64,000 nucleotides of DNA from Mauremys mutica (Eukaryota; Chordata; Testudines; Geoemydidae). Below, piece after piece: positions 36,561 through 47,450 of this stretch. The stretch lies in contig NC_059081.1 of NCBI RefSeq assembly GCF_020497125.1, forward strand, positions 13,983,105 through 14,047,104, in the 5' to 3' direction. The notes below the pieces were generated by a model. That model saw only the letters and a program-made list of their open reading frames with translations, had not been told where the DNA came from and ran no database searches. Position numbers and translations under genes: made by a program. Within the stretch, counting starts at the first letter, position 1. Every line of letters begins with the position of its first letter.

Positions 36561-37648
36561 GAATGGCAGACTTACAGTAGTGTGAAAATCTACCTACCTC
36601 CTTGTTTTATACAATGTACTAAGACTTTGTTCCAAGGAAAAACAATGAACTGGGTCCTTTTAGCCAATGCTGACTTGACGGGTATATTTTGTTGATATTG
36701 GATAGTAGAATTCATGTGAAAAATCTGAAAAATCTTGGCTCAACATATAACCTCATTTGGGATCAGTTTACATTTAGTCCTATATTTTTTTAAGTGTAAG
36801 GCATTAAAGACTGTGTAGCATCTTTGAACACAGGTTCTGCTTTGAAACAGCTTATACTGGACAAACATCTACATGCAAATAGGAAATATATATAATAAAG
36901 CCACAAAGAAGATATTTCCCCCAAATTAGTTAATTAGGATGCAATACTGGTTATTTTAAGCTTTATAAAGGAGTTCTTTACATAATAGAGTGGCTGTTTT
37001 GTGCAGCTCATATGATAAAATTCTCACCAGTCTTAAAATGACAGATGTAATATTACCTTTAATAAGTGTCTACCGATGCATGCAAATTGAATTAAATAGT
37101 GGGAGTACAAATTTGTCCGATAATTAAGATAAAAATTCATGTCAGCTTAAACCCTGGTGTGTATTAGTAACCCTGTATACTTCTTTTTTTCTCTGTTCTC
37201 TGCCAATTATTTTAAGTGTCGAATTCTTGATTACTGTAATACAGGCTTAAAAGAAGTAAAAAAAATGATCTATGGAGATTATTAAACAAACAATAGACTT
37301 CTTTTAAAAGCATTTTCAATATGAGCAAATTATTTCCATCATTTGAAAAATCAGATAGCCTTACGAGTTGTTCCAAGCTCCAAATACCATACATTTTTAT
37401 AATTTCTAGCACATTTTAAATATAGATGTATGTATGCAGCAATAAGCAGATGTGCTAGCCATGCTTTAGACTCATAAGAGTTTTCCACTATGATTTTTAG
37501 TCTTAAAAAGTTGCATTTTAAGCTATCAATAATGGAGAAAGTTGGAGCTGGAAACTGACAATATCATTATTTAAGGAGATTTTCACCATTTTAAGCAAAT
37601 CATTCTGTAGCAGAACAGAATTTTTTATGTAAGTTTTTTTGCTGGTCG

Positions 37649-37668
37649 TTTGGTGGTGGTGGTGGTGA
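37649..37668. repeat. Short (GGT)n tract
   Basis: About six GGT units; the antisense frame reads as a His run and is not a gene. Confidence 0.9.
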
Positions 37669-38584
37669 TTGTAGTTTGTCATCCACAAATGTGCTTTGAA
37701 ACTAAAGGACTCACGTTTAAAAGTAAGATGTGGCCCAGTGTACACTTTACAGATGGGACAAAAATGGAACTTCATTTCTAAGCCCCTTTGATTTTGGTTT
37801 TTTGAGGAAGCAGAGGTGGAACCACATGTGAAATTCCCAGATCCCACACTGTGTCTATGGTTTGGGTTTTAGGTTGGATCCAGAACTGAAAAAGGACCTA
37901 TTTTCTAGTTCAGATGCAGAAGAAATATCACAAGAAGAATCTCCATCATGACATTTTAACCAACTTGGTGGAAGTCTGGTGAAATCAGCTAATCTTCCAA
38001 GAGTTCCTACATTTGGGGTTGAAATATAACAACATCTTACAAGATTTGTTCAGTGTCCAGTTGAAATCTTAGCACGAGTGAGTCTTGAATGCAGACCCTT
38101 TATCCTAAATCCATGATTTATTTACAGTGTCTTGGATGGCTTCTTTAGTGTAGAGTGGCAGGGGATTGTACTTTTGGGATGGTTGGTGTGGTTTCAGTGT
38201 CAGAATACACACTGTACAGCCACCAATGTATTATTTTTAAACCTTTAACAAAAGTGTCAGTTATCAACAATGTTTGTTGGTCATTGAAGTTCAATAGGTG
38301 TTTTAAAAAAAACCTAACAAACAACTAAAATAGTCTGCCTGAAACAGTCTGCCTGAAAATCCCTTCCCTGATCATTTGCTCAGCTTTCACTCTCTTGTCA
38401 TTATTTGTCTAGTTCTCTGGTTATCATAGAAATTTCCAGGCTAGACAGGCTAGGGATTTCTATAGGAGAAAATAAGACCTTGAAAAAAACAAAAACAAAA
38501 CAAAAAAAAGCTAATGAAAAATAAATAAATGCAATAAAAATACTTGTTAAAATTACATTAAAAATCTATCCCACTCTATGTCCA

Positions 38585-38700
38585 CCTTTATTAATAGTAA
38601 ATAATAATAATAGTTATTATTGCAATAGCTCTTAGGAGCCCTACTCGCGAACTCAGGTGCTACTTGATGCACAATCATAGAACAAAATCTGTGGCAAACT
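38585..38700 (-). mobile_element. L2-like tail, antisense
   Basis: An AAT-rich tract followed by 'cttaggagccctactcg', the reverse of the tail at 35815-35935, but more decayed. Confidence 0.5.
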
Positions 38701-39089
38701 CTTAAAAATACAAATAATAAAATAAACAGACTCCAGCAATTATCTGCAGATAACACAACCCCAGCAGCAACATCAATAAAGTAAATAATGTTTTAATAAA
38801 TCAAGACAGTCATCATGAGAGAGAAACAAAAATGGTACATTCTCCTTTTTCTTCCTTTGCAGATCCCCTTTAAATAAGGAGTGAAGAAATACAGTTTCCT
38901 TCTAGTCAAACTCAAAAATGTTCATGGGGATTTAATTCTATGTTTTTAACTCAAGCTTCTTCAAAATCTTCAATTTTCAGTGCCAAAGGTTAATATAGTT
39001 ATGAACTTAAGAAAACCAGAATTATAATGGAAATTGTTTTGCAACCATAACTATTTTGCAACCGTAAGTAGATTTGACACCAAGAAGTA

Positions 39090-39560
39090 TGGTTCAGTGA
39101 CTAGGGCAGTAACTTGGGACATCTGGGTTGAAGTCCCTGCTCTGCCCCAGGCTTCCTGCGTAGCATCGGGTAAGTCTCTTAGGCCTAGTCTACACAGCAA
39201 AGTTAGGTAAGCTCAACTACATCACTCAGGGCTGTGAAAGATTTCACACTCCATGCAACGTAGTTAAGGTGGACCTAAACCCTTGTGTAGTCACTGCTAG
39301 GCTGATGGAAGAATTCTTCTGTAAACCTAATTACTGCCTCTTAGAGAGGTGGATTTACTATAGCTACAGAAGAACCCCTTCTGTTGCTGTAGTAAGTGTC
39401 TACAGCTGTGCAATTGTAGTATTTCTAGTGTAAACATACCCCTCATCGCTCTCTGCCTCAGTTTCCCATTTGTAAAAGGAGAGAGAATAGTACTTTCCTA
39501 CCTCACAGGGGAGTTGTGAGGATAAATATATTAAAGATCGTGGTAGAGCAGTGAAATTTT
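39090..39560 (+). mobile_element. MIR SINE split by a Harbinger MITE
   Basis: Head 'gttgaagtccctgctctgcc', core to 'gtaagtctctta', interruption at 39182-39442, then 'tcgctctctgcctcagtttc' and 'gagttgtgaggataaatata'. Confidence 0.8.
39182..39442. mobile_element. Harbinger-type MITE nested in a MIR SINE
   Basis: The left end GGCCTAGTCTACAC matches the Harbinger right terminus (GGCCTGGTCTACAC) at 13 of 14 positions; the right end is inverted and more decayed. TTA precedes it (39179-39181) and TCA follows (39443-39445), a decayed 3-bp duplication. Removing the 261 bp restores a continuous MIR sequence ('gtctctta' to 'tcgctctctgcctcag'). It is non-coding. Confidence 0.75.
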
Positions 39561-40872
39561 TGCCAATTAAGACACACACACAGGGTAAGCTTTCTTTAAA
39601 TCAGTGCATGTTAATAACAGTGTTCACTCCACCTTCGTTATAACACCGCACTTGGCAAGCATTTTAAGCATTATAAAGAGTTACATTGTATAACAAGTGT
39701 GATTACAGAGCTGAATAGATTCAAGAGCCAAGAGTGGCCTCACAGAGAGAATGTTGTAACACAGAGCCTATCATTAACCATCCCATCCTTTTCCTGCCAC
39801 ACCCCAGCTAGACAGTCATTACATCATTAGTGGACAATGGAAGGCCAGAGCTGTGTTTGGCAGCATACGTTAATACTCTTTCACATCTTAATCCGCACAA
39901 TTTCTATAGCAAAGGCAAAATTCAGGCCTGGCAGAAACAGGCATGATTGCATTGCAGTCAACGAGGTTGGAACTTGCTTAAACCAGAGTGACTTTGGCCT
40001 CAAGATTTTATAACTAATAGGTAGCAAATATACTCCTTGCTCAGATGCCTTCTCCTTTGGAACGAGAGAGGGTGGTGAAAGGCATAAAGGCAAAACTAAT
40101 CTCAGAATCCTTCCAAGGCAAGGCACTGATTTATCCCTGGGGATTTTCCCCCAGTAACTGGAGATGAGGAGAGCGGCTGGGTGGGGTCTGTAGCTCATTG
40201 AAATCTCAAGGTTTGCTTAATCCTTGGGAAATTGGGGTGAGTTTCAGGTTCAATAGCCAAACCTAAAGTGGATGAAATCAGAGGAAGTTATGCCAGCTAA
40301 TTATCCCTATATGTATGAAAGTCGGCACTTTGGGGTTTTAGGTGCGAAGTTGAACCAAGGCCCACGATATTTCCTTTTTAACTGGTCTAGTGGTGCCTGG
40401 AAGAGGATGACTCATTTACCATAACTATATAATGGAACCTTTCATCTCTTGGCCACCAGTGCAAATCCAGCCCAGACAGTTAGTGACCACAATTTGCTAC
40501 CATACTAGGATTGTTCCAGAGGCCTATAGGAAATGATTTGGTGACCTCAAGCTAGTTGGTACTAGACTGGTATCTGTATCACAAAAAGCCAGCACCACAA
40601 CTGGTAATCTCAGCAGGCAGTGCAAACCCCAGCCTTCTCCTCGAAGAGAAGGGGCCAGACCACCACCATAACCCTACTTCTGCACCAGCAAGCAGTATCA
40701 TCTGGGCATTGGAGTTCATGCTGCACCTTTTTAAAGAGGACCCAGAGACCACTCCTATGGGACAGGGCAGCCCCCTGGTGTACGGCTAGAGCTGATGATG
40801 CACCATGAGCTCTAGCTTTTTCTCTATAAGACATTTTTCCATACTCATTATGAAGTACACTATAGAATAATG

Positions 40873-40920
40873 TAAAAGCAGCAAAGATCCAGATCCAGAC
40901 TAACACGGCTACCCCTCTGA
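40873..40920. mobile_element. 48-bp micro-insertion of the Penelope-like 3' end
   Basis: Exact 12-bp duplications TATAGAATAATG at 40861-40872 and 40921-40932 enclose only 48 bp. The insert reads TAAAAGCAGCAAAG (antisense of the normal 'ctttgctgctttta') followed by the sense 3' terminus 'ccagactaacacgg...ctctga'. It is therefore a tiny version of the fold-back insertions at 14.5 and 18.4 kb, and it marks the element's 3' end. Confidence 0.75.
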
Positions 40921-42329
40921 TATAGAATAATGAACTGTGTTATGGAAAGGAAAAGCACAGACAACAGACTTCAAAAGCTGTCTGTTTCTCCTTTCACGCT
41001 GGTGTAAAGTAGGAGCAATGCCATCTAGACCAACAGACCAAATGCAGCCTTGACATCACTTGGTGCAACTCACATCCACTTCAGTGGGGGCTGTACCTAT
41101 TTAAGCCAAGCATGAATGTATCCCGATCTACTGTAGAGGTTACTAACATTACTAACTAATGTTTATTACAGATTGGCATGAGATGGTGTGGTCTCTATTA
41201 TCCTTAATAACTAGGCCCCAGAAATGAGTTTCTGACTGGAATCAGTTTAACTTGTAATGTCCTTGCCTTTGCATGGCTCCTTACCATTTTTAAAAAATGT
41301 TGTGTGGTTGGTGCGTTAATATACACAACTATTTAGAACTATAAATGACTATTTATTCTGCAGCCTATTATAAAGGTACAAACTATATCACAAATGAGGG
41401 TACACTGGGAAAATGGCTAACTGTGGTCTTTAATTTGTCAATAATGATTTTAGACCATGACCCTTAATAGGACACTGTCACTTGTACTGTGATTTATGCC
41501 TCGTGTGATGACATCAGTACCAATACTGCTGATAAAAGAACACTTATATTGAAGCAAACAGGATGATGAATGGAGTACAAGTCTACTTACTCATCTCATT
41601 ACTGACTCTTCTGTTCACCACAGAACTAATGTAGCGCGTCATTGTCTGCCTTGGGAGTATTTTGCAGGTTGAATTTAATGGCATAAGTGTATGATATGTA
41701 CTACAGCCCTAGTGTTTGAAATGGCAAAATCATAGATTTTAAATATACAGATGTGGGTAGTGTACATATCAAAGAGAAAATAACTGTTTTAAGTCCAACT
41801 GTAAACAGAAAACAGCATGATAGCACTTTTCCTCCATTCTTCCAGAATTTCCAAAGGTTGGGAATGGATTTGATTCCAAAAGAAACTAAAATTGTGTATA
41901 TATTTTATACATGCATTTACACACACCTATCAAAAAACAATACCTATTGTTATACACATATATCACGTGCCTTTATAGGAGTAATTGAGAACCTTTACAA
42001 TTAAATTGCCATTCGGAATGCAGACATATTTAAAAATACACATGCCTTAAGGTACGTTTTAATTAGCAAACCTTAGTTCCTGAAGCCACTGTTGAAGTAA
42101 ATAATATAAATGTCAACACTATCCTTAATCAGATCTTTTTCTTAAAGTATAAATAAGGTGGCCTCTTCATGAAAGAGTCTTTCAGTATATAAGGAGAAAA
42201 AAAAGCCCCCTAGGACTCTTCAAGGCATGTGTATGTCACTAATAATTCTGCTAACCCTTGAGTGCCAGTGACTTTGCATGTAGAGAAGGGGAGGTAAATG
42301 CAGTTTTATTAGTGCAGTTTTATGGCTGT

Positions 42330-42485
42330 GGCCAGCTGCACTCTTTTCTCTATAAAAGGTAATTACTTCCAATAGTAACAAGCTAATTGATTGCTAATTA
42401 AATCAATTGGCACACTAACCGCTGTCAGAAAGTGACAGATTAGCTGGTCACATGATAGTGTGTTAGTAATGAAAAGTGGACATGG
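42330..42485. promoter_or_regulatory. Candidate conserved non-coding element
   Basis: Not similar to any repeat seen here. Dense in homeodomain-type sites (ctaattga, gctaattaaat), an E-box CAGCTG, a RUNX-like AACCGC and a CTGTCA/TGACAG pair typical of MEIS/TGIF-type factors. The clustering is seen; regulatory function is only inferred. Confidence 0.25.
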
Positions 42486-42802
42486 TCTGAGTGTGATTGA
42501 CACACTAGATGAAAAGTGATTTGGGATCTCCTAGGTGGTCATGAAGAGGGCATGGAAAACATGATTGATTCAACGGTGACTGTCAGAGAGGAAATGAGAA
42601 TTGAATAGGATTCAGTGTCTGCCCTGGAACCTCACCACATGATGCTCCGAGTGTTTTCACATGTAAATAAGCTAGATGGGGGTTTCTCACAAATGAAATG
42701 CAAGGTGGGGGAGGAAAAAGGTGGAACAGAAAGTGAAAGTGTGTGCCTTAAAGCAACAGTACTTATTTAGAAAATTAATTTTGTTCTTAGTAAGCAGAAA
42801 TA

Positions 42803-42886
42803 ATGGTCCAGATCCTCAACTGGTTTATACAGACTTCCCCCAGCTGAGGATCTGGCTACACTGATTTACATCTGCTGAGGATCTGT
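42803..42886. repeat. Small palindromic MITE
   Basis: 'ggtccagatcctcaactgg' is inverted as 'ccagctgaggatctggc', followed by a third 'ctgaggatctgtcc', so the element is partly duplicated. Confidence 0.55.
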
Positions 42887-45149
42887 CCCACTGGTGTATT
42901 TCCTATGGGTATGATTCATTTTTTAGTTATTTTCTCCAAAAGAGGCTATATCATCTTCACTCCACTATGTACTTAGTTTTGCAGACTTGCAAATGGTGTA
43001 TAAAATAAAGGGAAAATCATCTCTTTGTGCTTTAGCATTGCTACACTGGAGGTTTTTAAAACATAAAACTCGCAAATTCAGTTAACGGTTAAAAAAAGCT
43101 GTTTAGTTTGTTGAAAGTTAACAGCCTGAATCTAATATTTGACACATAACTATTTCCAAACCTCGAAGTTATGACTTCTAGGGCTGGACTTTAAGAAACG
43201 TATGCTAATATCATCATTATTGCTGGAGGATCTTCCAGTTTGGATATACAGTGATTGCCATGCAAACCTCAGCATTTGCCTGCAGTTACCATTGAGAGAC
43301 CACAGTTTTCCCCTGCACTTAGAATAGGAGATAATCAGAGTTAGCGGTGGAGTCTCTAGGCAAAAGTTGACTTTTGCTGATGACTATTGTAATGATAGTA
43401 TGGCTGTTAGACACACGCCAGTATTAATATAAGGATATTTCCACGTAAGTCATAGGCATTATTCAGCAGAAGACATACCAGGTCATCTGTGCGATATGTT
43501 CTTCTGTCCATACCGTTTTGAAGAGAACTGGATACCACTTAGGATAAGTCGGATAGCTCTTTGACCAGTTAAATTGGCTTTGTGATTGGCAGTGCAAGAT
43601 GCCCAACCCACTCTCAAGGACATTTACCTGTCTCAGACCATAGGCCAGTTGTAATCATGTGAGATGTGGGAACATAGTTTTTAAACAGAAAATGGGACTT
43701 CTAGTCTTGTTTTTATCTCATTCTGTCTCCTCCAGTCTCAGTCAGTTGCTCCCAGAATTGTCCAGACTTTAAATCGTCTGTAGAATTAGTGCCCTGGCCA
43801 CAGGTATATTTGCCTTGAATGCCAGAGGACAGAAGTCAGGGTAAATATAAACCCCTTTCCAATAGCATAAGGACCTGTCAAGTCAGTGAGTAGAATGTAA
43901 GACTGAACGTAGAGAAACACAGGTTCACTCTATGGAGATATTCCTTTTGGGTTGCTGCTCGACAGGGGAATTAGAGGGGTTTAGGTTATATTTGAATCTT
44001 TAGTGTTTGGACCAGATTGTCAGCTGCCATAAATTGGTACAGGCTTATTGTAGTCAATGCAGCTATGCCAGTTTACACCAGTTGATAATTTGTATAACAG
44101 ATGTATGTACCAGCCTGAAGCAAAGGATTAAGTGCTTCATTCACAAATACTGTAATCCGTTTAATCTGACTTGGCTTGGCCTTTGTAGTTCATTAAACTT
44201 CTTCCTTAGACATATACAAGCGCAGGAATTATTCCATGTGGTGATTTTTTAGGTTTAAAACCGCCAATATTTTAATCTGAGATTGGCTCACAATACAAGG
44301 TTGGCGTCTGGATCCAAGTGTTCCCTTAATTTGAGTTCATTCATATCTGAAGCTATGGTTCAGGCCATTTTCTAACTTCTGTTCTTTGGGCCAAAAAATC
44401 CCCTTCTCTATGCACACAATACAGCAATATTTCACCAAGATTCATTACATTGGGATCAGTTATTTTCCTATATATTTATTTCCTAAACCTTGTAAAGTAT
44501 AAGTTTTATAGAAGGCACATTCTCTTTGTAGAATCAGTAGCACTGATTGAATTATTCATTAATAATAATTTATTCAGGAAATGTAGAGACTTCTTTTCTG
44601 TTGTGAATTACCCTTGCATTAGCTTTTCACACATTTACTCTTTTATTCACAAGTGTTCAATGAACAGTTTATGCAAATGAACTTCCAACATATGGGTTTT
44701 CAACTACTCCTTAATTTCTCATATGTGATTGGTCATATGGCTTTTTTTTCTGTTCCCTGATTGGACTGAACATTTTTAGAACAGAAGAATAACAATAATG
44801 GAGAGTGTTAGTAAATATGTGTCCATACAACAAATCATCAACTCTCAGACATTTCTGTGAACAAAAAGCAAAGATGGGTGCTATGCATTTTCCCCAAATT
44901 AAAACAAAACAAAACTGCTATATCTGCCTTTCTGGTATAGCAAGCACTGTGGTAGCACCACTTACAAGCCAAACTGATTTCTTAGCACCACAGCAGTCAG
45001 TAATTATTATGAATTCCTACTGAATTCTATCTGTGCCAAAATCCTCCCTCCCCTACCACACACATCAACATTGTCCTTTGTTAAACATTGAAAGGACTTC
45101 CATTAGAACACACACTTCAGTCTGACATACAACCCAACATTTCAATGGC
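42887..45149. other. No gene recognised
   Basis: Unique AT-rich DNA apart from the palindrome remnant at 44008-44095. Confidence 0.4.
44008..44095. repeat. Small palindromic MITE remnant
   Basis: 'ccagattgtcagctgccata' and 'tttacaccagttgataattt' flank 'tagtcaatgcagctatgcc'. Confidence 0.45.
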
Positions 45150-45365
45150 TAAAGCATGACTCAGTGCCACTCAGGTTTGGCCCATCAATCACATCATAGA
45201 TCGAGATGGAGGGGCAGACGGGCCAAAATTGATTGGTGTTGCGACCTAGTACATGGGGTCACAATGCCATCCAAGCTTGGCCTGTTCTTCCCGCCAAAGA
45301 TGGAGATGCGGGGACAGAGAGGTGGCCGACCCAGACCTGAGTGACGCTGTGACCCCATGGACCAG
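45150..45365. repeat. Imperfect tandem/inverted repeat
   Basis: 'gtgccactcaggtttggccc' and 'atgccatccaagcttggcct' are similar units about 105 bp apart. 'gacctgagtgacgctgtgac' is their inverse. 'gagatggaggggcagac' and 'gagatgcggggacagag' match inside the units. No open frame of note; family unknown. Confidence 0.45.
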
Positions 45366-45614
45366 ATCGCACTTGGTTTGGGGGACCTCTTAAACTGCCT
45401 CCCTCCAGATGTCCCTGACTGTGGGAAATGTTCCCTTCAACAAACAAGAGGTTTTGGAGGTCAAAGCAGGATAGTCCTGCAAAACCCAAGACTGTTGGGA
45501 GGTCTAGTCTTTTGATAAATACTTGTGTTTTCAAAGTGTATATTAGCTTCTCTTTGCAGACAGACACAGCTTAACTCTGCCACACAATTCTCTGACATTA
45601 ATGAATAAATCCGC

Positions 45615-45651
45615 ACAGTACTCATCTCCATTTAAAATGTGGGCAAACTGA
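45615..45651 (-). mobile_element. MIR-like fragment hosting the Harbinger, left part
   Basis: 'tttaaaatgtgggcaaactga' here continues as 'ggctcagaaaagcc' after 49899, matching an antisense MIR core. This gives the pre-insertion site. Confidence 0.55.
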
Positions 45652-45673
45652 GGGTACGTCTACACTACGGGAC
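45649..45673 (+). repeat. Harbinger left end: TGA target duplication plus terminal inverted repeat
   Basis: TGA at 45649-45651 is followed by the terminal repeat starting GGGTACG. It pairs with the inverted repeat ending at 49896; the best-conserved block is GTCTACACTA. Because a C precedes TGA on both sides, a 4-bp CTGA duplication cannot be excluded, but 3 bp fits the superfamily. Confidence 0.85.
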
Positions 45674-45731
45674 TATTCCGAATTTGCATAAACCGGTTTT
45701 GTAAAACAGAATTTATAAAATCGGGTGGAGC

Positions 45732-45744
45732 GCGGCCACACTAA
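45732..45744 (+). repeat. Harbinger subterminal repeat, left copy
   Basis: GCGGCCACACTAA occurs here and again, in the same orientation, at 49705-49717 near the other end. Subterminal repeats of this kind are typical binding sites for a transposase or its Myb partner; the binding role is inferred. Confidence 0.6.
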
Positions 45745-45806
45745 ACACATTAAATCGGTGGTGTGCGTCCATGGTCCGTGGCTAGCGTCGATTTCTGGAG
45801 CGTTGC

Positions 45807-45840
45807 ACTGTGGGTAGCTATTCCCTAGCTATCCCATAGT
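45807..45840. repeat. Subterminal palindrome in the Harbinger left end
   Basis: Two arms (ACTGTGGGTAGCTA and the reverse of ACTATGGGATAGCTA) are separated by TTCCC, with one bulge and one mismatch. A single arm, ACTGTGGGATAGCT, recurs at 49668-49681 near the right end. The palindrome precedes the transposase, so it could be both a transposition-protein binding site and a promoter element; either role is inferred. Confidence 0.6.
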
Positions 45841-46025
45841 TCCCGCAGCCTCCCCCGCCCCTTGGCATTTCCGGGTTGAGATCCCAGTGCCTGATGGGGC
45901 AAAAATCATTTTCGCGGGTGGTTCTGGGTACAGCCTCACCCCTCCCTCCCTCCCTGACAGCGGCAGACAACCGTTTCGCGCCTTTTTTGCTTGGTGAACC
46001 GTGCAGACGCCATAGCACAGCAAGC

Positions 46026-47316
46026 ATGGACCCTGCTCAGCTCCATACCGCAATCGTGGATGTTTTAAACACCTCGCGCACTCTCGTGCAGTATATGCTG
46101 AACCAGGACCTTCGAACCGAGGCGAGTAAGAGGCGGATACGGCAGCGCGGCGATGACAGTGATGAGGACGTGGACACAGAATTATCTCAAACCGCGGGCC
46201 CCGGCGCTTTGGAGATCCTGATGGTAATGGGGCAGATTCTATCCATTGAACGCCGATTTTGGGCCCGGGAAACAAGCACTGACTGGTGGGACCGCATTGT
46301 GTTGCAGGTGTGGGACGATTCCCAGTGGCTGCGAAACTTTCGCATGCGTAAGGGCACTTTCATGGAACTTTGTGACTTGCTTGCCCCTGCCCTGAAACGC
46401 CATAATACCAAGATGAGAGCAGCCCTCACAGTAGAGAAGCGAGTGGCGATAGCCCTGTGGAAGCTTGCAACGCCAGACAGCTACCGGTCAGTCGGGAATC
46501 AATTTGGAGTTGGAAAATCTACTGTGGGGGCTGCTGTGATGCAAGTAGCCAAAGCAATCACTAAGCTGCTGCTACGAAAGGTTGTGACTCTGGGAAACGT
46601 GCAGGCCATAGTGGATGGCTTTGCTGCAATGGGATTCCCTAACTGGGGGGGGGGCGATAGATGGAACCCATATCCCTATCTTGGCACCGCAGCACCAGGG
46701 CACCCAGTACGTAAACCGGAAGGGGTACTTTTCAATGGTGCTGTAAGCACTGGTGGATCACAAGGGACGTTTCACAAACATCCACGCGGGATGGCCAGGG
46801 AGGGTTCATGACGCTTGCGTATTCAGAAGCACTACTCTGTTTAAACGGCTGCAGCAAGGGACTTACTTCCCAGACCAGAAAATAACAGTTGGGGATGTTG
46901 AAATGCCTGTCGTTATCCTGGGGGACCCAGCCTACCCCTTGATGCCATGGCTCATGAAGCCATACACAGGCAGCCTGGACAGTGGTCAGGATCTGTTCAA
47001 TTACAGGCTGAGCAAGTGCAGAATGGTGGTGGAATGTGCATTTGGCCGTTTAAAGGTGCGCTAGCGCACATTACTGACTCGCTCAGACCTCAGCCAAACC
47101 AATGTCCCCTATGTTATTGCTGCTTGCTGTATTCTCCACAATCTCTGTGAGAGTAAGGGGGAGACCTTTATGGCGGGGTGGGAGGCTGAGGCAAATCACC
47201 TGGCCGCTGATTAAGCGCAGCCAGACACCAGGGAGATTAGAAGAGCACACCAGGAAGCGGTGCGCATCAGAGAAGCTTTGAAAATGAGCTTCATCAATGG
47301 CCAGGGTACAGTGTGA
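46026..47316 (+). pseudogene. HARBI1-like DDE transposase, disrupted
   Basis: Start: the methionine at 46026 (MDPAQLH...) is preferred over the upstream in-frame ATG at 45876 because the leader before it looks non-coding. The N-terminal part (WDDSQWLRNFRMRKGTFMEL onward, then VAIALWKLAT and GVGKSTVG) is the helical region of PIF/HARBI1 proteins. The nuclease follows: DGTH with the first Asp at 46660-46662, GDPAYP with Asp at 46924-46926, and VECAFGRLK with Glu at 47032-47034, a complete DDE triad of DDE_Tnp_4 type. Damage: a 10-G run at 46645-46654 carries one extra base and shifts the frame from 0 to +1; in the new frame there are stops at 46744-46746, 47062-47064 and 47212-47214, with homology continuing to a TGA at 47314-47316. 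Without damage the gene would be about 429 codons, within the family range. No intact transposase can be made from this copy. Confidence 0.92.
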
Positions 47317-47410
47317 CTGCTGTGTTTGTTGATGAACACCCAACCCCCTTGATTGACTCAGTCCCTGTAAGCAACTCCCCCTCCCCCTTCGAGTACAGCT
47401 TACTTATGCA

Positions 47411-47416
47411 AATAAA
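47411..47416 (+). promoter_or_regulatory. Polyadenylation signal of the transposase
   Basis: AATAAA lies 95 nt after the transposase terminal TGA. Only about 30 bp separate it from the opposite-strand signal at 47445-47450, so the two Harbinger transcripts end tail to tail. Confidence 0.7.
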
Positions 47417-47444
47417 GTCACTCTCATTTAAAAAGCATGAATTC

Positions 47445-47450
47445 TTTATT
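47445..47450 (-). promoter_or_regulatory. Polyadenylation signal of the Myb/SANT gene
   Basis: AATAAA on the - strand (TTTATT on +), about 85 nt beyond the stop codon of the SANT gene's second exon. Confidence 0.7.

Larger units (their letters stand above)
35101..38584. other. No gene recognised
   Basis: Long unique AT-rich block with few repeats other than the L2 tail at 35815-35935. Such repeat-poor stretches can hold regulatory sequence. Confidence 0.35.
39561..42802. other. No gene recognised
   Basis: Unique apart from the micro-insertion at 40873-40920. Frames at 40556-40906 overlap on both strands and look spurious. Confidence 0.4.

Noticed and set aside
37518..37847. 109-codon - frame with a His run
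   Set aside because: The run is a GGT microsatellite; the rest shows no family.
45829..46275. 148-codon - frame opposite the transposase N-terminus
   Set aside because: Shadow of the transposase on the other strand; the + frame carries the family motifs.
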